A DNA stretch of 64,000 nucleotides from Streptomyces venezuelae (GCF_008642315.1 NZ_CP029192.1:6572001-6636000); one strand, 5' to 3'. Numbered from the stretch's first letter, positions 45,997 to 56,347 are shown. Notes: generated by a model from the letters alone, not told the origin. Translations and numbers: made by a program.

Positions 45997-46748
45997 CGCT
46001 CGCGGTACGCGTGATCCCCTGCCTCGACGTGGACAACGGCCGCGTCGTCAAGGGCGTCAACTTCCAGAACCTGCGCGACGCGGGCGACCCCGTCGAGATG
46101 GCCAAGGTGTACGACGCCGAGGGCGCCGACGAGCTCACCTTCCTGGACATCACCGCGTCGTCCGGCAACCGCGAGACGACGTACGACGTGGTCCGCCGCA
46201 CCGCCGAGCAGGTCTTCATCCCGCTCACGGTGGGCGGCGGCGTCCGCACCGCCGAGGACGTCGACAAGCTGCTGCGCGCGGGCGCGGACAAGGTCGGCGT
46301 CAACACGGCGGCGATCGCGCGGCCCGAGCTGATCCGCGAGATCGCGGAGCGGTTCGGCCGCCAGGTGCTCGTCCTCTCCGTGGACGCGCGGCGCACTCCC
46401 TCCGGGAGCTTCGAGGTCACGACCCACGGCGGCCGCAAGTCCGCGGGGATCGACGCGGTCGAGTGGGCGCACCGGGCCGCGGAACTCGGCGCGGGGGAGA
46501 TCCTGCTCAACTCGATGGACGCGGACGGCACGAAGGACGGCTACGACATCGAGATGATCTCGGCGGTACGCAAGCACGTGACCGTTCCGGTGATCGCCTC
46601 CGGTGGCGCGGGCCGCCTGGAGCACTTCCCGCCGGCCGTCGCGGCGGGCGCGGACGCGGTGCTCGCGGCGTCCGTCTTCCACTTCGGTGACCTGCGGATC
46701 GGTGAGGTGAAGGAGACGCTGCGGCAGGCCGGGCACCCGGTCCGCTAG
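45993..46748 (+). CDS. hisF: Imidazole glycerol phosphate synthase cyclase subunit HisF
   Basis: HisF cyclises PRFAR with ammonia from HisH to give imidazoleglycerol phosphate and AICAR. The 251-aa TIM barrel has the catalytic Asp at residue 12 ([19 protein letters not shown]) and the second in VLSVDARR, and phosphate motifs [14 protein letters not shown] and [10 protein letters not shown]. It is the last gene of this his run; hisI is 2.7 kb further on. hisG and hisE are not in the window. Confidence 0.97.
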   Translation: MTLAVRVIPCLDVDNGRVVKGVNFQNLRDAGDPVEMAKVYDAEGADELTFLDITASSGNRETTYDVVRRTAEQVFIPLTVGGGVRTAEDVDKLLRAGADKVGVNTAAIARPELIREIAERFGRQVLVLSVDARRTPSGSFEVTTHGGRKSAGIDAVEWAHRAAELGAGEILLNSMDADGTKDGYDIEMISAVRKHVTVPVIASGGAGRLEHFPPAVAAGADAVLAASVFHFGDLRIGEVKETLRQAGHPVR

Positions 46749-46768
46749 CGGTCGGTCGGATCTTCTGG

Positions 46769-46800
46769 GCCCCGGTCATCCGGTGGGGTGGCCGGGGCTT
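46769..46800 (+). terminator. Terminator after hisF
   Basis: GCCCCGG (46769-46775) pairs with CCGGGGC (46792-46798), with an inner CATCC/GGGTG helix, then TT. It lies 20 nt beyond the hisF stop. Confidence 0.6.
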
Positions 46801-46825
46801 CTCCTTGGGCAGATGCGAAGGGAAA

Positions 46826-46849
46826 GTTTCGCAATAAATGTTGTGCAAC
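46826..46849. promoter_or_regulatory. Imperfect palindrome, candidate ArsR-family operator
   Basis: GTTTCGCAA (46826-46834) and TTGTGCAAC (46841-46849) are reverse complements at 7 of 9 positions around a 6-nt A/T-rich centre. It overlaps the likely -35 (TTGTGC, 46841-46846) of the ArsR-type gene, where an autorepressor would sit. Confidence 0.55.
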
Positions 46850-46863
46850 TTTTCTTTCGTATC

Positions 46864-46869
46864 TACGGT
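46864..46869 (+). promoter_or_regulatory. -10-like TACGGT before the ArsR-type gene
   Basis: TACGGT lies 17 nt after TTGTGC (46841-46846) and ends 6 nt before the ATG at 46876. The pair forms a plausible promoter and predicts a leaderless mRNA. Confidence 0.5.
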
Positions 46870-46875
46870 GGGGGT

Positions 46876-47457
46876 ATGGAGAACCGACGCCGGATCACGG
46901 ACCTGGGCACTCTGAAGGCCTTCGGCAACCCGCTGCGCATGAAGCTGTACAGCACGTTGCGCGTGGGCGGCCCCGCGACCGCCTCGCATCTGGCCGCGCA
47001 GGTCGACGAGGCCGTCTCGCTCGTCAGCTACCACCTGCGCAAACTCGCCGAGCACGGCCTCATCGAGGAGGCGGACGCGCAGAGCGAGGACGCGCGGGAG
47101 CGCTGGTGGCAGGCCGCGCAGGACACGCTGAGCTTCCGCCACGAGGACTTCAAGGACACGCCGGAGGGGGCGGCCACACACGCCGCCGTCATCCGCGGCC
47201 TGATCGCCCACCGCAGGGAGCAGTACGAGACGTACCTCGACCAGCAGGCGGCCTGGGGTGCCGAGTGGCGCAAGGCAGCCGACCAGTCGGACTTCCTCGC
47301 CCGCCTCACCCCCGCCGAACTCACGGCCCTCAACGGCGAGATCCACGCCCTCGTCCAGGCGTACACGGAACGCGGCAAGGCCGCCGAGACCGCGGGGGAC
47401 ACCGAGGGCCGGGAGAACGTCGCCGTGCACCTGGCCAGCTTCCCGTTCCGGCTCTGA
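46876..47457 (+). CDS. ArsR-family winged-helix transcriptional regulator
   Basis: The 193-aa protein starts with a winged helix-turn-helix: LKAFGNPLRMKLYSTLRVGGPATASHLAAQVDEAVSLVSYHLRKLAEHGLIEEA. The recognition helix is SLVSYHLRKL. A long C-terminal helical part (ARERWWQAAQDTLSFRHEDF and onward) is typical of ArsR relatives paired with MFS exporters. No cysteine metal site is seen, so it probably senses an organic ligand. It lies 11 nt before the MFS gene on the same transcript, with a candidate operator upstream. Confidence 0.88.
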   Translation: MENRRRITDLGTLKAFGNPLRMKLYSTLRVGGPATASHLAAQVDEAVSLVSYHLRKLAEHGLIEEADAQSEDARERWWQAAQDTLSFRHEDFKDTPEGAATHAAVIRGLIAHRREQYETYLDQQAAWGAEWRKAADQSDFLARLTPAELTALNGEIHALVQAYTERGKAAETAGDTEGRENVAVHLASFPFRL

Positions 47458-47468
47458 GAGGCCACGCC

Positions 47469-48713
47469 GTGACCACCACGACCGCCCCCGTCGTCGCACC
47501 GGCCCGCCCCGCCCACCGCGACCCCAACGTCCTGCGCTGGCTCGGCGCGTACACCACGTCGATGGTCGGCGACGGGATCTACTTCGTCGCGCTGTCCTGG
47601 GCCGCGGCCCGCAGCGGCAGCGCCGGACAGGCCGGTCTCGTCCTCGCCGTCGGCGCCGTGCCCCGCGCCGTCCTCATGCTCGGCGGGGGAGTCGTCGCCG
47701 ACCGCCTCGGCCCGCGCCGCGTCGTCATCGGCAGCGACACAGTCCGCTGCGCCGTGCTCCTCGCGGCCGCCCTGCTGCTCCTCGTCTCCTCGCCCGGCAT
47801 CTGGCTGCTCGCCTGTCTCGCCCTCGTCTTCGGCGCCGTCGACGCCCTGTTCCTGCCGAGCGTGGGCGCGCTGCCGCCCCGCATTACCGCGCCGGACCAG
47901 CTCGGCCGGGTCCAGGGCATGCGGGGCCTGGCCCAGCGCGTCGCCACCGTCGTCGCGGCGCCGCTCGGCGGCCTCGCCGTGGCGCTCGGCGGGCCGTCGG
48001 CCGCGTTCGCCGTCGGTGGCGCGCTGTTCGTCGTCTCGTTGGTGCTGCTCACGGCCGTACGCCTGCGCCCGCTGCCCGCCGACGACGACGCGAGGCGCGG
48101 CGACCCGGCCGTGCGACAACTCGCCGACGGGCTGCGGTACATCCGCGGGCACCGGCTCCTCGCCCCGCTGACGCTCGTCGCCGCGGTGACGGAGCTCGGC
48201 TTCGCGGGGCCCGCCAACATCGGCCTGGTGCTCCTCGCCGACCGGCGCGGCTGGGGCGCCACCGGGATGGGCTGGATCATCGCGGGATTCGGCGTCGGCG
48301 CGGGGCTCGCCGCCCTCCTGCTCGCCGTGCGCGGCCGGATACCCCGGGCCGGGGTGGTGCTGTCCGCGGGCGTCGTCCTCGGTTCCGTCGCCCTGGCCGG
48401 CATCGGCTTCGCGCCCTCGGTCGCGGCGGCCACCGCCGCCGGGCTCTGCGTGGGGCTGTGCACCGGGCTGGGCGGCGCCCTGATCGCGGCCCTGATGCAG
48501 ACCGCCGCCGACCCCGCCTACCTCGGGCGCGTCACCTCCGTCGCCACCCTGTTCACCATGGGCGTCGCACCGCTCTGCTATCCGGTCGTGGGGGCCGCGA
48601 TCGGGGCATGGGGCGTCGAGCCGGTGTACGCCGTGTGCGCCGCGCTCAGTGCGGCGGGCGGCGTCATCGGCCTCTGCTCGGGCACCTTGCGCCGAGCCGA
48701 ACTCCCGCGTTGA
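47469..48713 (+). CDS. MFS transporter, probable drug exporter
   Basis: A 414-aa major facilitator protein with about twelve hydrophobic segments. The loop after the second segment reads GGGVVADRLGPRRVV, the MFS motif A, and PRITAPDQLGRVQGMRGLAQRVATVVAAPLGG and DPAYLGRVTSVATLFTMGVAPL resemble the enterobactin/macrolide exporter (EntS/MefA-like) group. The GTG at 47469 follows the regulator by 11 nt; the frame reads on upstream through that gene but is not coding there. Probably repressed by the adjacent ArsR-type protein. The substrate is unknown. Confidence 0.87.
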   Translation: MTTTTAPVVAPARPAHRDPNVLRWLGAYTTSMVGDGIYFVALSWAAARSGSAGQAGLVLAVGAVPRAVLMLGGGVVADRLGPRRVVIGSDTVRCAVLLAAALLLLVSSPGIWLLACLALVFGAVDALFLPSVGALPPRITAPDQLGRVQGMRGLAQRVATVVAAPLGGLAVALGGPSAAFAVGGALFVVSLVLLTAVRLRPLPADDDARRGDPAVRQLADGLRYIRGHRLLAPLTLVAAVTELGFAGPANIGLVLLADRRGWGATGMGWIIAGFGVGAGLAALLLAVRGRIPRAGVVLSAGVVLGSVALAGIGFAPSVAAATAAGLCVGLCTGLGGALIAALMQTAADPAYLGRVTSVATLFTMGVAPLCYPVVGAAIGAWGVEPVYAVCAALSAAGGVIGLCSGTLRRAELPR

Positions 48714-48734
48714 TCACGGGAGTTCACCCAGCCG

Positions 48735-49370
48735 TCACAGTCCCAGCTGCTTCGAATCGTGCAGCGAGGCGATCGCCTGCTTGTCGCCGTCCAGCTCCAC
48801 GTCCGCCACCTCCTGCCTGCCGTACACGTACATCAGCAGCTCCGACGGCTCACCGGTCACCGTCACCACCGGCGCGCCCCGGTGCGCCACCGCCGTCTGC
48901 CCGTCCGGGCGGCGCAGCACCAGGCCCACCGGGGCCTTGCGGCCGACCAGGCGGGCCGAGCGCTCCAGGCGCGACCAGAGGGTGTCCGAGAAGACCGGGT
49001 CGAGCTCGCGCGGCGTCCAGCCGGGCCGCGCGCGCCGCACGTCCTCCGTGTGGATGTAGAACTCGACGGCGTTCGACAGCTCGTCGATCTGCTTGAGGGA
49101 GAAGGGCGAGAACCGCGGCGGGCCCGTACGGATCAGCTGGATCAGTTCCTCGTACGGCTTCGCGGCGAACTCGGCCTGCACCCGTTCCAGGCGCGGCGCG
49201 AGCTGCTTGATCAGGAGCCCGCCCGCCGCGTCCGCGCGGCGCTCGCGCACCACCACGTGGGCCGCCAGGTCACGCGTCCTCCAGCCCTCGCACAGGGTGG
49301 GCGCCTCCGGGCCCTCCGCTTCCAACAGATCGGCAAGGAGAAGTCGTTCACGCTTCGCATGGGTCGACAT
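48735..49370 (-). CDS. TIGR03085-family (DinB-like/mycothiol-dependent fold) protein
   Basis: A 211-aa protein of the actinobacterial TIGR03085 family, related to the maleylpyruvate-isomerase/DinB four-helix fold. [20 protein letters not shown] includes a His of the presumed metal site, and [22 protein letters not shown] holds two more possible ligands (Glu, His). The enzyme activity is not known. It is convergent with the MFS gene and divergent from hisI. On its strand TAGGGT (complement of 49377-49382) ends 6 nt before the ATG at 49370, so it may be leaderless. Confidence 0.82.
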   Translation of the reverse strand: MSTHAKRERLLLADLLEAEGPEAPTLCEGWRTRDLAAHVVVRERRADAAGGLLIKQLAPRLERVQAEFAAKPYEELIQLIRTGPPRFSPFSLKQIDELSNAVEFYIHTEDVRRARPGWTPRELDPVFSDTLWSRLERSARLVGRKAPVGLVLRRPDGQTAVAHRGAPVVTVTGEPSELLMYVYGRQEVADVELDGDKQAIASLHDSKQLGL

Positions 49371-49376
49371 GCAGCC

Positions 49377-49382
49377 ACCCTA
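49377..49382 (-). promoter_or_regulatory. -10-like TAGGGT for the TIGR03085 gene
   Basis: On the minus strand TAGGGT is followed by six bases and the ATG at 49370; no Shine-Dalgarno sequence is present. Confidence 0.45.
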
Positions 49383-49439
49383 CGACCGGCCGCGGGGTCC
49401 GGACAGTGGACGCCGCCGGGGACGGCCCGCCCGGCGCGG

Positions 49440-49445
49440 CACAAT
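49440..49445 (+). promoter_or_regulatory. -10-like CACAAT for hisI
   Basis: CACAAT ends 6 nt before the ATG at 49452, in an 81-nt divergent gap. A leaderless start is likely. Confidence 0.45.
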
Positions 49446-49451
49446 GGGCCC

Positions 49452-49847
49452 ATGACCAGCGTGCCTCCGCCCAGCAGCAGCCTCGACCCGGACATCGCCG
49501 CGCGCCTCAGGCGCAGCGCCGACGGGCTCGTCCCCGCCATCGCCCAGCAGTACGACACCGGTGAGGTGCTCATGCTCGGCTGGATGGACGACGAGGCGCT
49601 GCATCGCACCCTCACCACGGGCCGCTGCACCTACTGGTCGCGCAGCCGCCAGGAGTACTGGGTCAAGGGCGACACCTCGGGGCACTTCCAGTACGTCAAG
49701 GAGGTCGCGCTCGACTGCGACGCGGACACCGTCCTCGTCCAGGTCGACCAGATCGGCGCGGCCTGCCACACCGGCACCCGCACCTGCTTCGACACCGACG
49801 TGCTGCCCGTGGTGCCCGTGCCCGGCGCACCCGCCCCCGGTCAGTAG
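49452..49847 (+). CDS. hisI: Phosphoribosyl-AMP cyclohydrolase HisI
   Basis: HisI opens the adenine ring of phosphoribosyl-AMP, step three of histidine synthesis. The 131-aa protein is the cyclohydrolase only, without the HisE domain. Motifs are [58 protein letters not shown] and [12 protein letters not shown], with the Zn and Mg ligands (Asp-x-Asp-x-Asp and Cys). It is separated from the main his run and lies 11 nt before trpE, so histidine and tryptophan genes may share control here. Confidence 0.95.
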   Translation: MTSVPPPSSSLDPDIAARLRRSADGLVPAIAQQYDTGEVLMLGWMDDEALHRTLTTGRCTYWSRSRQEYWVKGDTSGHFQYVKEVALDCDADTVLVQVDQIGAACHTGTRTCFDTDVLPVVPVPGAPAPGQ

Positions 49848-49850
49848 GGT
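49845..49850 (+). promoter_or_regulatory. -10-like TAGGGT overlapping the hisI stop, before trpE
   Basis: TAGGGT includes the hisI stop codon and ends 8 nt before the trpE ATG at 49859. It could give trpE its own leaderless mRNA in addition to read-through from hisI. No leader peptide or attenuator fits in the 11-nt gap. Confidence 0.35.
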
Positions 49851-49858
49851 CGGCTGAC

Positions 49859-51367
49859 ATGGACCTCGAGACCTTCCGCAAGCTGGCGTCCGACCGCCGC
49901 GTCATCCCCGTCAGCCGCAAGCTCCTCGCGGACGGCGACACCCCCGTCGGCCTCTACCGCAAGCTCGCCGCCGAACGCCCCGGCACGTTCCTCCTCGAAT
50001 CCGCGGAGAACGGGCGCTCGTGGTCCCGGTACTCCTTCGTCGGCGTCCGCAGCGCCGCCGCCCTCACCGTCCGCGACGGCGAGGCGCACTGGCTCGGCAC
50101 CCCGCCCGTCGGCGTGCCCACCTCCGGCGACCCGCTCGCCGCGCTGCGCGCCACCATCGGGATACTGCACACCCCCCGCGACGTCGTCAGCGCCGACGGC
50201 CTGCCGCCCTTCACCGGCGGCATGGTCGGCTACCTCGGCTACGACATCGTGCGGCGCCTGGAGAAGATCGGCCCGGGGGAGCGGGACGACCTGCAGCTGC
50301 CCGAGCTGACCATGCTGCTCACCAGCGACCTCGCCGTCCTCGACCACTGGGACGGCTCGGTGCTCCTGATCGCCAACGCGATCAACCACAACGACCTGGA
50401 GACGGGGATCGACGAGGCGTACGCCGACGCGGTCGCCCGCCTCGACGCCATGGAGACCGACCTCTCCCGGCCCGTCTCCCAGCCCCCGGCCGCCCTGCCG
50501 CCCTCCGAGCTCCCCGAATACACCGCCCTGTGGGGCGGCGAGCAGTACCAGGAGGCCGTCGAGGACATCAAGGAGCGCATCCGGGCCGGCGAGGCCTTCC
50601 AGGTCGTGCCCTCGCAGCGCTTCGAGACCCCGTGCACGGCCGGCGCCCTGGACGTCTACCGCGTCCTGCGCGCCACCAACCCCTCGCCGTACATGTACCT
50701 CTTCCGCTTCGACGGGTTCGACGTCGTCGGCTCCTCGCCCGAGGCCCTCGTCAAGGTCGAGGACGGACGCGCCATGGTCCACCCCATCGCCGGGACCCGG
50801 CACCGCGGCGCCACCCCGCAGGAGGACACCGCACTCGCCGACGAGCTGCTCGCCGACCCCAAGGAGCGCGCCGAGCACCTGATGCTCGTCGACCTCGGCC
50901 GCAACGACCTGGGCCGGGTCTGCGAGCCGGGCTCCGTCGAGGTCGTCGACTTCATGTCGATCGAGAAGTACTCCCACGTCATGCACATCGTGTCGACGGT
51001 CACCGGACAGGTCGCCCAGGGCCGCACCGCCTTCGACGTGCTCACCGCCTGCTTCCCCGCGGGCACTCTCTCCGGCGCCCCCAAGCCCCGCGCCATGCAG
51101 ATCATCGACGAGCTGGAGCCGTCCCGCCGCGGGCTCTACGGCGGCTGCGTCGGCTACCTCGACTTCGCGGGCGACTCCGACACCGCCATCGCCATCCGCA
51201 CCGCCCTGCTCCGCGACGGCACGGCGTACGTGCAGGCCGGAGCCGGGGTCGTCGCCGACTCGGACCCCGTCGCCGAGGACACCGAGTGCCGCAACAAGGC
51301 CGCCGCGGTGCTCCGCGCCATCCACACGGCGAACCGCTTGCACGACCGTTCGAGCGGTGAGGGATAG
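49859..51367 (+). CDS. trpE: Anthranilate synthase component I TrpE
   Basis: TrpE makes anthranilate from chorismate with ammonia from the TrpG subunit, which is not encoded in this window. The 502-aa protein has the feedback site element [20 protein letters not shown] (Leu-Glu-Ser), and catalytic-domain motifs [83 protein letters not shown] and [12 protein letters not shown]. The stop lies just before the next trp-linked gene. Confidence 0.97.
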   Translation: MDLETFRKLASDRRVIPVSRKLLADGDTPVGLYRKLAAERPGTFLLESAENGRSWSRYSFVGVRSAAALTVRDGEAHWLGTPPVGVPTSGDPLAALRATIGILHTPRDVVSADGLPPFTGGMVGYLGYDIVRRLEKIGPGERDDLQLPELTMLLTSDLAVLDHWDGSVLLIANAINHNDLETGIDEAYADAVARLDAMETDLSRPVSQPPAALPPSELPEYTALWGGEQYQEAVEDIKERIRAGEAFQVVPSQRFETPCTAGALDVYRVLRATNPSPYMYLFRFDGFDVVGSSPEALVKVEDGRAMVHPIAGTRHRGATPQEDTALADELLADPKERAEHLMLVDLGRNDLGRVCEPGSVEVVDFMSIEKYSHVMHIVSTVTGQVAQGRTAFDVLTACFPAGTLSGAPKPRAMQIIDELEPSRRGLYGGCVGYLDFAGDSDTAIAIRTALLRDGTAYVQAGAGVVADSDPVAEDTECRNKAAAVLRAIHTANRLHDRSSGEG

Positions 51368-51374
51368 TGGACAG

Positions 51375-52022
51375 GTGACTTCAGCCGTACCTCCGCCCCG
51401 TACCGAGGACACGCCCGAGAGCCCGGCCCAGCGCAGCAGCAGACGCAGCATCGCCGCCGCGCTGCTGCTCGGCGCCGTCGGCGCGGCCCTCGCGCTCCTC
51501 GCGTCCCGCCAGGCCTGGGCCCACGGCACCGCGTCGGTGGCCGGCGGCGAGCTGCCGCTGACCGCCAAGGGCAGCGACGTCACGGGCGTCCCCGCGGCCC
51601 TCGCCATAGTGGGCCTCGCCGCCCTCGTCGCGGTCTTCGCGGTCCGCCGCGCCGGACGCTTCCTCGTCTCCCTGCTGCTGACGCTCAGCGGCGCCGGCAT
51701 CGTGGCCGCCGCCCTCCTCGGCGCCGAGGACAGGGACGCCCTCGACGAGAAGGCCGCCACCGCCTCCGGCGACGCCGCCACCACCATCGGCGACCTGTCG
51801 CACACCGGCTGGCCGTACGCCGCGGCCGCCGCGGGCGCGCTGATCCTCCTCGCCGGACTTCTCGCCCTCACCTACGGCCGCTCGTGGCCCGCCATGTCGG
51901 GGCGCTACGAACGCGACGGCACCCCCAGCCCGCGCAAGGCGCGCCGCGCCCCGGACCCGGAGCGGCCCGAGGAGCTGTGGAAGGCCCTCGACCGCGGCGA
52001 GGACCCGACGCACGGAACATGA
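51375..52022 (+). CDS. Tryptophan-biosynthesis-associated membrane protein (TIGR02234)
   Basis: A 215-aa actinobacterial membrane protein that is found next to trp genes. Four hydrophobic segments are visible (IAAALLLGAVGAALALLA; ALAIVGLAALVAVFAV; FLVSLLLTLSGAGIVAAALL; YAAAAAGALILLAGLLAL); the first loop contains SRQAWAHG and LPLTAKGSDVTGVPAAL. The tail ends with ERPEELWKALDRGEDPT. The GTG at 51375 is chosen, 7 nt after trpE; GTG 51357 in frame overlaps trpE. A role in tryptophan or precursor transport has been supposed only from context. Confidence 0.85.
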   Translation: MTSAVPPPRTEDTPESPAQRSSRRSIAAALLLGAVGAALALLASRQAWAHGTASVAGGELPLTAKGSDVTGVPAALAIVGLAALVAVFAVRRAGRFLVSLLLTLSGAGIVAAALLGAEDRDALDEKAATASGDAATTIGDLSHTGWPYAAAAAGALILLAGLLALTYGRSWPAMSGRYERDGTPSPRKARRAPDPERPEELWKALDRGEDPTHGT

Positions 52023-52127
52023 CCCCGCGCTCGGGGCTCGCGCGCGAGTACGGGACAATGCAGTGAGCGTCCGACGCGCGGCGGGCTCCCAGCAACTGCC
52101 GCGCACACAGCAACAAGGAGCACTTTC

Positions 52128-52352
52128 ATGGCGCATGACCACGGACACACCCCGGCTGCCTGGACCGGTTCCATCATCGCCTTCGTCGGCTTCTGCGTCG
52201 CGGGCGTCTTCATGGTGATGGCCAACGTCCCCGGCTTCTGGGCCGGCATGGCGATCATCGCCATCGGTGCCCTCGTGGGCGGCGCCATGCGCCTCGCGGG
52301 CCTCGGCAAGGAGAAGCGTCCGCACCGCCAGGCGGCGAGTGCCCGGAGCTGA
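52128..52352 (+). CDS. HGxxPAAW-family small membrane protein
   Basis: A 74-aa protein with the family signature HGHTPAAW at residues 5-12 and two hydrophobic segments (SIIAFVGFCVAGVFMVM and AGMAIIAIGALVGGAMRLAGL). The C-terminus is basic. Members lie in trp regions of many actinobacteria; no function is known. The ATG at 52128 has CAAGGAGCAC as a strong ribosome-binding site, and GACAAT at 52054-52059 is a possible -10. Confidence 0.88.
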   Translation: MAHDHGHTPAAWTGSIIAFVGFCVAGVFMVMANVPGFWAGMAIIAIGALVGGAMRLAGLGKEKRPHRQAASARS

Positions 52353-52376
52353 CCTCGCCGGACGAGGAGTGTGACG

Positions 52377-52410
52377 AGAGGCGGATCCGGCGGGTGCCGG
52401 GGCCGCCTCT
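52377..52410 (+). terminator. Terminator-like hairpin after the HGxxPAAW gene
   Basis: AGAGGCGG (52377-52384) pairs with CCGCCTCT (52403-52410), and inside it CCGGC pairs with GCCGG around GGGT. It ends just before TTCC, with no long T-run. Confidence 0.55.
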
Positions 52411-52486
52411 TCCGCGTACGGGGGGCCGGAACGGGCGTGCCCGAGCTCCCCGGCCCGGCCACCGGGCGACGCGCCCGGCCGCGCGG

Positions 52487-52492
52487 CACAAT
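52487..52492 (+). promoter_or_regulatory. -10-like CACAAT for the DUF2752 gene
   Basis: CACAAT ends 6 nt before the GTG at 52499. It matches the hisI arrangement exactly and suggests a leaderless mRNA. Confidence 0.45.
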
Positions 52493-52498
52493 GCACGG

Positions 52499-52924
52499 GT
52501 GACCGCCGAACCCGAGAGCGCCGCGCCCGCCCTCCTGACCCGCCTGCTCGTCCCCGCGGGACTGCTCGCCTCGGTCGCCGGAGCCTTCGCCTACGTCGGC
52601 GCCGTCGACCCGAACGAACCCGGCCACTACCCCGCCTGCCCGCTGCTGCGCCTCACCGGCATCTACTGCCCCGGCTGCGGCGGCCTGCGCAGCGCGCACG
52701 CCTTCGTGCACGGCGATCTCACGGCGGCCCTCGGCGCCAACGCGCTCGCCGTCGCCGGGTACGTCGTCTTCGCCGTCGTGTGGACCGTGTGGGTGGCCGC
52801 GGCGGTGCGCGGGCGGCCACTGCGGATCACGTTGGGGCCCGCGCAGCTGTGGGGTCTGGGCGCCGTCATCGCCGTGTTCACCGTGGCGCGCAATCTGCCG
52901 TTCGGGTCATGGCTGCATCCCTGA
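52499..52924 (+). CDS. DUF2752 membrane protein
   Basis: A 141-aa protein of the DUF2752 family. The family motif [27 protein letters not shown], with three Cys, follows the first hydrophobic segment ([19 protein letters not shown]); two more segments follow ([21 protein letters not shown] and [19 protein letters not shown]). The CPGCG motif may bind metal or form a disulfide; no function is known. It lies 140 nt before trpC. Confidence 0.85.
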   Translation: MTAEPESAAPALLTRLLVPAGLLASVAGAFAYVGAVDPNEPGHYPACPLLRLTGIYCPGCGGLRSAHAFVHGDLTAALGANALAVAGYVVFAVVWTVWVAAAVRGRPLRITLGPAQLWGLGAVIAVFTVARNLPFGSWLHP

Positions 52925-53063
52925 AACCGCAGGCAGCGGGCCCGCCGCCTGTCCAGGTCGTGGGACGGGCGTCAACCGGATGCGAGCCCTTCGCCCTCCT
53001 GCGGATACCATCGCAGTGACCAGCTTGAACGTCAGCTCAACCGTCAGGAAGGGGGCCGCTCGC

Positions 53064-53873
53064 GTGAGTGTGCTCGACGAGATCATCGACGGAGTCCGTG
53101 CCGACCTCGCGGAGCGGCAGGCACGCGTCAGCCTCGACGAGCTCAAGGAGCGTGCGGCCAAGGCTCCCGCGGCCAAGGACGGCGCGGCGGCCCTGCGCGG
53201 CGACGGCGTCAAGGTCATCTGCGAGGTGAAGCGCTCCAGCCCCTCCAAGGGCGCGCTCGCCGCGATCGCCGACCCGGCGGGTCTCGCCGCCGACTACGAA
53301 GCGGGCGGCGCCGCCGTCATCTCCGTGCTCACCGAGGAGCGCCGCTTCGGCGGTTCGCTCGCCGACCTGGAGGCCGTCCGCGCCAAGGTCGACATCCCGG
53401 TGCTCCGCAAGGACTTCATCGTCACCTCGTACCAGCTGTGGGAGGCCAGGGCGTACGGCGCCGACCTCGCCCTGCTGATCGTGGCCGCCCTGGAGCAGCC
53501 CGCCCTGGAGTCCCTCATCGAGCGCGCCGAGTCGATCGGCCTCACGCCGATCGTCGAGGTGCACGACGAGGACGAGGCCGAGCGCGCCGTCGACGCGGGC
53601 GCCCGCGTCATCGGTGTCAACAACCGTGACCTCAAGACCCTCAAGGTCGACCGTTCCACCTTCGAGCGCGTCGCGCCCGAGCTGCCGGACGGCGTCGTCA
53701 AGATCGCCGAGTCCGGTGTGCGCGGCCCGCACGACCTCATCGCGTTCGCCAACGCGGGCGCCGACGCGGTGCTCGTGGGCGAGTCCCTGGTCACCGGCCG
53801 CGACCCGAAGGGCGCGGTCGCCGACCTCGTCGCCGCGGGCACGCACCCGGCGCTCCGTCACGGACGGAGCTGA
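53064..53873 (+). CDS. trpC: Indole-3-glycerol-phosphate synthase TrpC
   Basis: TrpC makes indole-3-glycerol phosphate by ring closure and decarboxylation of CdRP. The 269-aa TIM barrel has [16 protein letters not shown] with the active-site Glu and Lys, [48 protein letters not shown] and [13 protein letters not shown], then KIAESGV and AVLVGESLV. The GTG at 53064 follows AGGAAGGGGG and gives the canonical N-terminus [14 protein letters not shown]. The phosphoribosylanthranilate isomerase step before it is expected from PriA. Confidence 0.96.
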   Translation: MSVLDEIIDGVRADLAERQARVSLDELKERAAKAPAAKDGAAALRGDGVKVICEVKRSSPSKGALAAIADPAGLAADYEAGGAAVISVLTEERRFGGSLADLEAVRAKVDIPVLRKDFIVTSYQLWEARAYGADLALLIVAALEQPALESLIERAESIGLTPIVEVHDEDEAERAVDAGARVIGVNNRDLKTLKVDRSTFERVAPELPDGVVKIAESGVRGPHDLIAFANAGADAVLVGESLVTGRDPKGAVADLVAAGTHPALRHGRS

Positions 53874-53881
53874 CCCTCCCC

Positions 53882-54028
53882 ATGTCGATCTCCGCCCGCC
53901 TCGCACCCGGCTGCCGCCCCCGCGGCTGCCGGGCGCCCGCGCGGCGGGTGCGGGGCAGGCGGGTGCGGTACCACATCGGCTCGGAGCCGGGCCAGATTCC
54001 TGGGATGCGATGGCAGGGCGGCGCCTGA
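53882..54028 (+). CDS. trpM: Small tryptophan-biosynthesis modulator TrpM
   Basis: A 48-aa reading frame lies 8 nt after trpC. It begins MSISARLAPGCRPRGCRAPA, then a basic stretch RRVRGRRVRYHIGSEPGQIP, ending GMRWQGGA. Its position between trpC and trpB and the Cys/Arg-rich sequence fit trpM, a small gene reported in S. coelicolor to modulate tryptophan synthesis and development. The S. coelicolor protein is somewhat longer (about 60 residues as I recall), so the C-terminus may differ. The call rests on context and remembered sequence pattern. Confidence 0.72.
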   Translation: MSISARLAPGCRPRGCRAPARRVRGRRVRYHIGSEPGQIPGMRWQGGA

Positions 54029-54179
54029 GCGCCGCGTGAACTGAAGAACCCTCCCGCCGTTGTCGGCCGGGGTTTTCGTCGCGACCGCGGCCCGTCGTGG
54101 GCTTGTCGCGCAGTTCCTCGCGCCCGTGAGAGGCGCGCCCAGCACCCGTCCGCATCGTCAGCTCTGACAAGGATCTGTC
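54029..54179 (+). promoter_or_regulatory. trpM-trpB intergenic region with a G/C-rich dispersed-repeat-like element
   Basis: A 151-nt gap inside the trp cluster. GAACCCTCCCGCCG then CGGCCGGGGTTTTC (54047-54079) can form an imperfect terminator-like hairpin ending TTTT. The right part (54094-54140), with GGGCTTGTCGCGCAGTTCC, resembles a dispersed intergenic sequence common in Streptomyces genomes, and CGCGCC/GGCGCG (54119-54124, 54132-54137) form a small hairpin. The trpB ribosome-binding site AAGGA lies at its end. An attenuation role is possible but unproven. Confidence 0.5.
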
Positions 54180-55462
<1,283 letters not shown>

Positions 55463-55466
<4 letters not shown>

Positions 55467-56278
55467 GCGGCAACATCCAGCTGTTGAACGACGCCCTCGC
55501 CGGCGCGAAGGCCGAGGGCCGCGCCGCCCTCATCGCCTACCTGCCCGCGGGCTTCCCCACCGTCGACGGCGGCATCGCGGCCGTCAAGGCGGTCTTCGAC
55601 GGCGGCGCCGACGTGGTCGAGGTCGGCCTGCCGCACTCCGACCCGGTGCTCGACGGCCCGGTCATCCAGACCGCCGACGACATCGCGCTGCGCGGCGGCC
55701 TCAAGATCCGCGACGTCATGCGCACCGTCCGCGAGGCCCACGCGGCGACCGGCAAGCCGGTGCTCGTCATGACGTACTGGAACCCGATCGACCGCTACGG
55801 CGTGGAGCGCTTCACCGCCGAGCTCGCCGAGGCGGGCGGCGCGGGCTGCATCCTGCCGGACCTGCCCGTCCAAGAGTCCGCGCTGTGGCGGGAGCACGCC
55901 GAGAAGCACGACCTGGCGACGGTCTTCGTCGTCGCGCCGAGCAGCAAGGACGAGCGGCTCGCCACGATCACCGCGGCGGGCTCCGGCTTCGTCTACGCGG
56001 CGTCCCTGATGGGCGTCACCGGCACCCGTGAGTCGGTGGGCGCGCAGGCGCAGGACCTGGTGCGGCGCACCAAGGCCACCACCGAACTGCCGGTCTGCGT
56101 CGGCCTCGGCGTCTCCAACGCACGCCAGGCCGTCGAGGTCGCTGGCTTCGCCGACGGCGTGATCGTCGGCTCCGCGTTCGTGCAGCGGATGCTCGACGCG
56201 CCGGACGAGGCCGCCGGGCTCGCCGCCGTGCGCGCGCTCGCCGGTGAGCTCGCGGACGGGGTCCGCGGGAAGGCGTGA
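55463..56278 (+). CDS. trpA: Tryptophan synthase alpha subunit TrpA
   Basis: TrpA cleaves indole-3-glycerol phosphate to indole, which passes through a tunnel to TrpB. The 271-aa TIM barrel has both catalytic acids: Glu in [20 protein letters not shown] and Asp in [31 protein letters not shown] and [29 protein letters not shown] are family marks. The start overlaps the trpB stop, the usual coupling for the two subunits. A strong terminator follows. Confidence 0.97.
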
Positions 56279-56312
56279 CGACAGGCCCGTAACTCGTACG
56301 GGTGGACATGGA

Positions 56313-56347
56313 CCGGGGAGGCACGCTCGTGCCTCCCCGGTTCGTTT
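56313..56347 (+). terminator. Rho-independent terminator of the trp operon
   Basis: CCGGGGAGGCACG (56313-56325) and its exact complement (56328-56340) form a 13-bp stem, followed by TTCGTTT. It lies 35 nt after trpA and 16 nt before the next start. Confidence 0.85.
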
